Assembly (NCBI GenBank): GCA_021464245.1
Contig: JADCRB010000041.1
Location: forward strand, 124,001 to 188,000
Direction of reading: 5' to 3'
DNA: 64,000 nt
From: Carallia brachiata
Taxonomy: Eukaryota > Streptophyta > Magnoliopsida > Malpighiales > Rhizophoraceae
Each line of letters starts with the position of its first letter. Position 1 is the first letter of the stretch. This document shows, in pieces, positions 56,142 to 64,000 of the stretch. The translations under genes and the position numbers were made by a program. Under the pieces are notes generated by a model. The model saw nothing but the letters and a program-made list of their open reading frames with translations. It was not told the origin of the DNA and searched no databases.

Positions 56142-57962
56142 ATGGAAAGGAAAACAACAACAAAACAAAAAAAAAAAACAAAGCCTCATGCAGTTGTGGT
56201 TCCGTGGCCAGCACAAGGCCATGTTAACCCACTTACGAGATTTGCATAGCTCTTGCACTCGAAAGGCTTCCACATCACTTTCGTCCACACAGAGTTCAAT
56301 TACAGCCGTTTAGTCAGATCTCACCGCCCTGATTCCTCGGGTTGCTTTGTTGCTTCATCTGCTTTCTCCTACAAAGGATTTTTGCATTACACTGAACTCA
56401 TCAAACGAGGAATTTTCCCATTTAAGAGTAAGCAGATTTTTATTAATTCTTGCTTTCTTTCTTGAATTTATCGCTCTATTTTTTTTTTCCAGTTCCGTAC
56501 TGCACGGTTAGTGGTTAATTACACAGCAATCAAATTGGTTTTGTTCTGAGATTTTACTCTGTTCTCTTTTTACAATAAATTACCTGATAGTGTTTGTACG
56601 TATTTGATTGAGTCAATTATATAGAATTATGCATGTGTTTGAATGCCATGTATCTATTTAATTTAATTCCTCAACTACCAGCTTATTTTATAATTCAGAC
56701 AGGCAAGTCCTGTTATCCACTAACTTCCATCCATTAGCTTCAAAATTTCATATGGTGAATTCAATGTTGCGTTTCTCATGGTTAAATACAATGCTAGTTA
56801 ATATTGTATAATCTCTAAATTTTCTTGGTTTCGCTTGTACTTTTCATTGTTTCTTAAACCCTTTATATAACAAAATGTATGTACCAGAATTCAAACTCTT
56901 GAGCATTTCCTCTAATTCAATCTGAATTCCTTGTTTGTTGTTGTGTGTTGGCCTTTATGTTTATCTAGCAATCTGTTTCTGGGAGGAGGACGGATATCCT
57001 AGAAAATTTTGTTTCGCAGATGATGAGTATCTAACCGACGGAACTCTTGATACCCCAATTGATTGGGTGACTGGAATGGGCATATACGCTCGAGGGACCT
57101 TCCAAGTTTTTTTTTCCAAACAACCGATCCCAATGACATCGTGTTCCATTACATGAGATTAGAATGCGAGGATTGTCTAAGAGCTCGTGCCTTAATTTTC
57201 AACACCTTCGAGCCACTTGAGCAAGAAGCCCTCAAACACTGTCATCTCTAAATTCAATTTCCCAAACGTTTATACAATTGGGCCTCTTTCCCAACTAGCG
57301 CAAAAGCATGTCCCCAGAAGCGTCTCCGAGTCACTTAATCCAAGCCTATGGAAGCAGGATCCAAAAGCTTGGGAGTGGTCAGATGGCAAAGAACCTGAGT
57401 CTGTATTTTATGCGAAGTATGGATGTGTGGCAGTAATGTCATGCCAGCAATTTCAAGAACTGGCATGGGGGATTGCAGATAGTAACCAGCCATTTTTTAT
57501 GGGTTGTTAGACCTGATGTCGTGAAAGATGGACTGGCAACATTGTCCGAAGATTTTTTGGAAGAGACCAAGGGTAGAGGATTGGTACTGAGCTGGTGTGC
57601 GCAAGATGAGGTGCTACGCCATCCTGCTGTTGCTGCATTTTTGACCCATTGTGGTTGGAACTCTATGACGGAAACTATATGTGGTGGTGTGCCTGTGATC
57701 TGTTGGCCTTTCAATTCTGACCAAATGACAAATTGCCACTCGGCGCGCGATAGACGGGGGACTGGGATGGAAATCAATCCTGATGTGAAGCGCGAGCAAG
57801 TTTCATCACTGGCTAGGGAAATGATGACTGGGAAGAAAGGTAAGCAAATGAGGAAGAGGGCCCAAGAATGGAAACAAAAGGCAGGAAGAGACTGATGTTG
57901 GTGGATCATCTTATACAAACCTTGATAGGCTCATCAAGGAGGTTCTTCTTTGTGACACTTAA
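56142..57962 (+). pseudogene. UGT85-like glycosyltransferase pseudogene
   Basis: A two-exon copy of the gene at 61066. Exon 1 (56142 to about 56428) starts MERKTTTKQKKKTKPHAVVV and keeps PWPAQGHVNP, but has TAG at 56247-56249 where the intact copy has Glu. It also has an in-frame internal deletion that removes roughly residues 66-152, including the catalytic-dyad Asp. Exon 2 begins after TTTCGCAG at 57020 and ends at TAA 57960-57962. It still shows the PSPG box (WCAQDEVLRHPAVAAFLTHCG) but uses several frames. The intron retains homology to the intact copy (CCACTAACTTCCATCCATT). It is the product of local duplication in the same orientation, about 3.1 kb from the intact gene. Confidence 0.9.
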
Positions 57963-58188
57963 ACTATTAAAAAGGCCATTGTCTTGGATTATTGTATGTG
58001 TAGAATTTGCCTGATTTTTATGAACCGGTCATCATTTCATCTGAAATTTTTGAACTTGTTTTTTATTTCCTGATCTGCTGAAGTTTTATATTTATTTCCC
58101 ATTATCTATGGGCCTTTTAGCTTTGATCAATGTCATTTAAGGGTTTTTAGATGGGGAGTGGAATTTGATGTTTCGCTCCTTGGTATTT
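57963..58188 (+). other. 3' flank of UGT pseudogene
   Basis: Ordinary AT-rich flank directly before the hAT MITE target duplication (58189-58196). Confidence 0.4.
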
Positions 58189-58196
58189 GTTTATCC

Positions 58197-58680
58197 CAAT
58201 GTTGTAAAAACCGGCTTGGATCGGCCGGTCCGACCGGTTCAACCGGTGACCGGCTAAAGGTTCGGGCCGGTTTATGGCTACAGTTACCCCTTAACTTGGA
58301 CCGGTCAAAACCGGTAAAAACCGGTCAAAAATCGGACCCGATTCAACCGGTTCAAACCGGGTATAAAAGTTTTATAAATTATAATTTGATCCCAATGTTT
58401 ATTTAAATTATAATTTGAGTTTTAAATTTAATTAAAATTTTTAATTTAGTCCTAAATTTATCAAAACTTTCAATTTAATTTTAAATTTGTCAAAATTTTC
58501 AATTTAATCCTTAAAAATTAAAAAAGTAATATTTAATAATCATGTATAAGTATTATTTTTTAAAATTATTTTTATAAATATATATATTAATAAATACCGG
58601 TTCAAATACCGGTTCGACCGGTTGAACCTTGACCCACTAATATTTTCGGTTCGATAACCGGTTCAGTTCTGACAACCTTA
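58197..58680. mobile_element. hAT-type MITE rich in CCGGTT motifs
   Basis: A 484-bp element flanked by a perfect 8-bp duplication GTTTATCC (58189-58196 and 58681-58688). Ends are imperfect inverted repeats (CAATGTTGT left; TAAGGTTGT right on the reverse strand). Subterminal zones are dense in ACCGG/CCGGT motifs at both ends, and the centre is AT-rich. No coding capacity. Duplication length and subterminal repeats fit the hAT superfamily. Confidence 0.8.
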
Positions 58681-58688
58681 GTTTATCC

Positions 58689-61065
58689 ATTGCGGAAAAA
58701 CAAAAAAAAAATTTCCCTTCATCTGATCTTTCCCTCCTTCCATGGAACCGTACCTTGCTGGTAATCTATTCTTACTAACAAAAACGTGTTGGGACAGGAA
58801 TATTTACGGGTTGAATTGGACGGTTTAAAAGAAAAAATTGTAATTAAATCGTTATAATAGCGGTTTGAAAATTTCAAATCTCAACTAATCCTCCTAGCGA
58901 TTAAACCACCCAAACCAATCCGTCAAATGACGAATTGGTTTAGACAATTTTTTTAATTTTACAGTTTATCTTTCAAATTGTTTTTTTTTTTTAAATATCA
59001 ATATAAAGTAAAATCTAAATGCTCATTAGATATTTAATCAAAAAATTCAAAAATTCAATTAGACATTCTTTTAAATTCTCCTAATTTTCTTCAAACCAAC
59101 TTACATTACACGGAATCAAATTCTCACGATGATCTGCCAAAGAGGATTTGTCTATATACTGATGATGATATTATTTGCATACAATATAGGTCACTATTTG
59201 AAAGACAAGGCCGAATAGAATGGCTTTTAACAGCAAAAAGAAGCAGAGAATCCTATTTCCAATCCTAATTCCTAGACTAAGATCTAGCTAGTCAAATAGC
59301 TCTCATGCAAGACTTGGACTGTTATGAAACATCTTCCAACTATAATGAAAACAGCAACTATAACTTCAATCTTACCCTTTGTCAAGTCCTTACTCTTAAT
59401 TATGGCCTTAATCCCATAACTGTCTTCCAAAACAAAAATAACTGTAGCCAGATGCCAAATAATAGTAACATAAACGATCCCGCAACATATAAGATCAAGA
59501 GAACAACAAGTATCACAATTCTAATGTTATTACCTCTGTTTATAAGAGAAATCGTCCTTTTTATCAAAACTGCAAAACCGTCACTAATTTGCCTATAATA
59601 ATTTTAAAAAATTAAAAATCGTGAATAATTTTTTTCTTATAGTTTTGGCAATTATAAGTAGATTCGATGCAAATTGAAAGATTTTTAACGGATTAGATGA
59701 TTTATAAACAGCCCTAGGGATTTGTTTGTTTATAAGGAAATATAATTTCCGATTAAAACGGTGGTCATTAACAAAAACAGAAGCAGACCCACTCCGACCA
59801 TTTGCCGCCGTCGGCCAACTAGCGATGCTTGAACAACTGGCCTACGCCGACCGGATGCCGCCTACCAACCACAAGTCCTTCTGCAAGTTTTTGTTTTTTT
59901 CTGTAAAAATTTGCAGATCAAACAAAACATATTATGAGCATTGAATATTTGGATCTTGATTATGTTTTCCACACTTGATTTCTTCTAAATTTTGCTTTGT
60001 TCCTTTTTCTTTTTTTAAATCATCCCTGAATCGTTTAGCTCTCATTGATTCTTGCTGTTGTTGCACCCTGGATTCATAATTTTGTTTGGGCATTCAGTGT
60101 TTTGAAATGTTCAACGAGGCTTCTTGTGAGGCCAATGGAATGAGCCCGAAGCACGATTGAAGATAAGTAAAGCCTTTCTAAGAAGCTGAGGGTCGATTTT
60201 CACAAAGTTAACAACAGACAAATGGAAGTTGCATCATTGATGTCGCGTTATCTTGCTGATTTATTGTATGATATTTAGCAAAATCTTTACAAAAATTAAT
60301 TCCAGTATTAATTTATATTTTGTTTCCCAAAGTTTATCCCTGATATTTTTCAACTGATTATCAGTGTTAAATACAAACAATAGCAAAACAATTTTCTCAT
60401 ATAATAATTTCACAAAATATATTTATCATAAGCTCTTTTTTTCTTTTTAGCAAACGAGCAGAAGACTCGTGTTATGAGGAGCAGGAGAGAGAAAGACACT
60501 ATTCCAAAGACAAATTTTGAAGAGTATGATTTTATTGAGCATAATAAATACGTAATAATGTATATCGATATATTATTGAATTTAAATAAAAAATAACATA
60601 TGAGATATCAGATGTTTTTTAATAGACTATAATTAAAATAAATTGTGCAGTACTGTCTATTTACAAATAAACTTTAGTGGAATTTTCAATCTGACAAAAT
60701 AAAGTGACAATAATGGCTTCTTGTATCAAAAACTTGTTTAAAAAAAGATATATCACCGATCATTGTCCGGTAAAGACGAGCTTTTTGAACGAAAGTGGTA
60801 AAGAGGAGGTCCAGAGATAAATGTGTGCCATTTATATGAGCAAAAAAATGAGCCAAAATAAATAAGGAAATCTTCAAACTAGAAAATTGTACAGTAATTT
60901 TTTTTTTTTTTTGGGGGGAAAAATAGCCCTTGCCTTTACCATTGAAATATGCGCTGTCAGTATGCCTAGCAGCCAAGCCAAAAGGCAGTGTTTGGGGATT
61001 CTCTTGCCTTTGAGCAAAATAACTAAGGCAAATCACCATCAGCATCAGCGCAAGAGCTTGTGAAG
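58689..61065. other. intergenic region upstream of UGT85-like gene
   Basis: AT-rich with two GC-richer patches (59760-59900 and 60100-60200) lacking recognisable domains. The last few hundred bases would hold the UGT promoter; no convincing TATA box was identified. Confidence 0.4.
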
Positions 61066-63228
61066 ATGGAAGGGAGAACCACCAGCACAACAGCAGCAAC
61101 AATGCCTCATGCTGTCATGGTTCCATGGCCCGCACAAGGCCATGTTAACCCACTTATGAGATTTGCAGAGCTGTTGCATTCGAGAGGCTTCTACATCACT
61201 TTTGTCCACACAGAGTTCAACTACAGCCGTTTAGTCCGATCACACGGCCCCGATTCCGCAACCGTCAAGGGTCTTCCCGATTTCAGGCTTGAGACTATCC
61301 CCGACGGAACGCCGCCGCCGTCTAATCCAAATGCAACCCAGGACGTCCCTTTGGTGAGCGATTCCTTGAGGAAAAATGCTTTTGGTCCTTTCAAACAGCT
61401 CCTGGAGATGCTCAATAGTAAACCTGATGCGCCTCCTGTTTCGTGTGTAATTGCTGATGTAGTCATGAACTTTGCTATTAGAGCTGCTGAGGCTTTGAAC
61501 CTTCCTGGAGTTTCCTTGGTTACTTTCTCTGCTTTCTCCTTCGTGGGATATTCGCACTATCCCGAGCTCGTCAGAAGAGGCATTTTTCCCTTTAAAAGTA
61601 AGTACTTTGTACTATGAATTTCTTTCTTTTTTTTCTTTTTCCCTTTTCTGACAATTCATAGATCATTGACCTTATTTATATGTAGATATATTTGATCAGG
61701 GAAAACATTGGAGGACATAAGAAGGTGGAAAAAAAAGTGTACATAATACAATTAAATGATATATTTGTGCAACAGAGTTAATTTTTTGTGCAACAAAAAA
61801 TACTGTGATAATTTTTTGTTGCACATTTACTAATCTTGTTGCACAAATATCCTCTAGTTGTATTATTGACAAATTTTCTATCCACCAACCTATATCCTCC
61901 TAATGAAACCCATTTGATTAAACTGCTAGACTGTTAGCTAGCTCCTCTATATTTCAGACCAGCAAGTCCCATAGAACCACTAACTTCCATCCATTCAGCC
62001 CAAACTTTATCATATTTTCTTTTTTTTTTTTTTAATGTTTTTCTTGATATTTTTTTGATGGACAAGTCCATCCCAGTCGGATATTATTGGGAATTGCTTC
62101 TGACTCAATCAGAATCCCATTTTAATTTACAGTTGGCTTTTTAAGGAAGTGAAATTTCTTGGAGCTTATTATCTTTGGGTTCTATCCAAAGTTTGGTTGT
62201 TCGTTGTATGTTCATCATCAATTTTATCGCGTCAACTTTTTCGAGAAGGGGCCAAATAATCATTGAAAAGGAAATTCGTTTTTACAGATGACGATTACCT
62301 GACTGATGGAACTCTGGATACCCCCATTGATTGGGTCGCTGGTATGGGCACTATACGACTGAGGGACCTTCCAAGTTTTTTTCAAACAACGGATCCCAAC
62401 GACATCATGTTCCATTTTATGAGAGCAGAGTGCGAGGATAGTCTAAAAGCTCGGGCCTTAATTTTCAACGACTTTGAGGAACTTGAGCAAGAGGCAGTAC
62501 AGGTTGTCGAATCTAAATTCAATTGTCCAAACGTCTATACAATTGGGCCTCTTTCCTTGTTAGAACAGAAGCTTGTACCTAGAAGCCTATCCGAGTCACT
62601 CAATCCAAGCTTATGGAAGCAGGATCCGAAAGTTTTTGGGTGGCTAGATAGCAGAGCACCCGAGTCTGTGTTTTATGTGAACTATGGATGCGTGGCTGTA
62701 ATTTCAAGCCATCATTTTCAAGAAATGGCTCGGGGCATTGCGGATAGCAAGCAGCCATTTTTATGGGTTGTTAGACCCGATGTCGTGAAAGATGGAGAGG
62801 CAAAACTGTCCGAAGAGTTTCTGGAGGAGACCAAGGATAGGGGATTGCTGGTGAGCTGGTGTGATCAGGAGAAGGTGCTGCGCCACCCTGCTGTTGGTGC
62901 ATTTTTAACACACTGCGGTTGGAACTCTATGACGGAAACTGTGTCTGGTGGTGTGCCCGTGATCTGTTGGCCTTTCTTCGCTGACCAACAAACAAATAGC
63001 CACATCGCGTTTCACAAATGGGGCATTGGCATGGAAATCAATCCTGATGTGAAGCACCACGAAGTTTCGTCCCAGATCAGGGAAATGATGACAGGAGAGG
63101 AAGGTAAGCTCATGAGGGCGAGGGTTCAGGAGTGGAAACGAAAAGCAGAAATAGCCACTGATGTTGGGGGATCATCTTATAACAACTTGGATAGGCTCAT
63201 CAAGGAGGTTCTTCATTGCGGTGGTTAA
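61066..63228 (+). CDS. UGT85-like UDP-glycosyltransferase, apparently intact
   Basis: Two exons, 61066-61597 and 62288-63228, joined by a phase-1 GTAAGT..TTTACAG intron, giving 490 residues, typical of plant family-1 glycosyltransferases. The start is the ATG at 61066, giving MEGRTTSTTAATMPHAVMV. Catalytic His26 lies in PAQGHVNP and the partner Asp is likely Asp131 (VIADVV). The 44-residue PSPG sugar-nucleotide box spans about 368-411, from WCDQEKVLRHP through THCGWNS to WPFFADQ, ending in the Gln usual for UDP-glucose users. Family UGT85 enzymes are cytosolic and glucosylate small alcohols such as terpenoids, iridoids or cyanohydrins; the acceptor here is unknown. LYLTDG-like and LRDLPSF motifs support UGT85. 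YGCV replaces the more common YGS near residue 310. The only intact copy of the local pair. Confidence 0.92.
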
Positions 63229-63264
63229 GCTATTGAGATCGCTAATCTCTGAAGTTACAAGTGC

Positions 63265-63270
63265 AATAAA
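63265..63270 (+). terminator. poly(A) signal of UGT85-like gene
   Basis: AATAAA 37 bp after the stop codon, a plausible near-upstream polyadenylation element. Confidence 0.5.
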
Positions 63271-64000
63271 ATAGACTAAAAGTTATAATATTCAGTCCAA
63301 ATATCAACTCAGATGGGCCTCAGGTCGGGAGGCTGAACTAGTTGGTTAATTATATTGTGTGATTTGATGAACACTATTATTTTATCTATGGTCTTTCAGC
63401 GTTGCTCTCAATAAATAAATAAATAAATAAAAGTATGGTATTTGAGCATGCTTGTTATAATCTTATTCCCTTGCATGTCAAAGTTTAGGTGTTGTTTTCC
63501 ATCATCAATGCTTTTGCAAATTTGATCTAATTCCTTGTCAAAAGGGTTTTATATGTAGAGTTTGATCATTTTTTGCGACGTTCTATGATACTAAAAGCTA
63601 ATATACGCATGCTAAGTGAAGTGCCCAAATACAAACAATTTCTTCTTTGACTCATTTCTCATGATTATACTTGCGAAAAAAAAACTGCAACATTTTCAGA
63701 ATTAGAGATACTGTTTTTCATCGTTTTACAAGGCTGTAATCTGCTGGCTACTGCTTAATTTTCATCTTGAAACAATTTAGCCCAAACAATTTCCAAACTC
63801 ATATTTTGTGCAACATACAACATTAATAAAAATAATAACAAAAAATATTCTGTTTTTTATTCTTATATTTAAATTATGGTTGTATAAAATATAATTACAG
63901 TTACACAAATTAAGAGATATTTAGATACAATTTAGCCACCATTTGGCCATGTAATAGTGCCGTATCTAGAAACGGGGGTGGCCTCCTGTCTCCAGCTGCA
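63271..64000. other. 3' intergenic flank
   Basis: AT-rich, with a short (AATA)n tract at about 63410-63431. No gene seen before the window ends. Confidence 0.45.

Overview
This is nuclear DNA of a flowering plant, most likely a eudicot. The supporting signs are AT-rich intergenic DNA, spliced genes of plant-only families (a CYP71-clan cytochrome P450 and UGT85-type glycosyltransferases), and many plant-type LTR retrotransposons and MITEs. I cannot name the species. No tRNA, rRNA or CRISPR array was seen.

Layout. 1-3450: AT-rich intergenic DNA with one MITE. 3456-14204: a complete Ty3/gypsy element (element 1) on the minus strand, with 5-bp target duplication AGATC. Its reverse transcriptase is followed by two RNase H domains, as in the Tat lineage. 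14205-23590: a mosaic of diverged MITEs, direct and inverted duplications, and a related solo LTR at 18679-19518. 23591-34002: element 2, a second, more decayed copy of the same family (target duplication ATAGG). 34008-37958: intergenic DNA with a SINE-like repeat and a tandem repeat. 37959-44034: element 3, a chromodomain-bearing Ty3/gypsy element (chromovirus), minus strand, defective. 44035-48700: intergenic DNA with a second SINE-like repeat and a 1.1-kb foldback element. 48703-50912: a two-exon P450 of CYP92 type on the minus strand, with one frameshift. 51000-56141: intergenic DNA. 56142-57962: a UGT85-like pseudogene. 58197-58680: a hAT-type MITE with a perfect 8-bp target duplication. 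61066-63228: an apparently intact two-exon UGT85-like gene.

Main discovery candidate: both Tat-type elements carry, between the integrase and the 3' LTR and on the same strand as pol, an intronless WUSCHEL-related homeobox (WOX) gene. In element 1 it is an uninterrupted 203-codon ORF with a WOX homeodomain, a canonical WUS-box (TLPLFP) and a C-terminal EAR-like repression motif. In element 2 it lies at the equivalent position, with the WUS-box segment identical but two adjacent stop codons inside the homeodomain. The retrotransposon family therefore appears to have captured a stem-cell transcription-factor gene and carried it through more than one transposition. A second short reading frame downstream of the WOX gene is also shared.

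The host genes are probably specialised-metabolism enzymes: an ER-bound P450 oxygenase and cytosolic UDP-glucose-dependent glycosyltransferases, the latter a local duplication of which one copy has decayed. Single-base deletions in the repeats are frequent, so some frameshifts may be residual assembly errors rather than biology.
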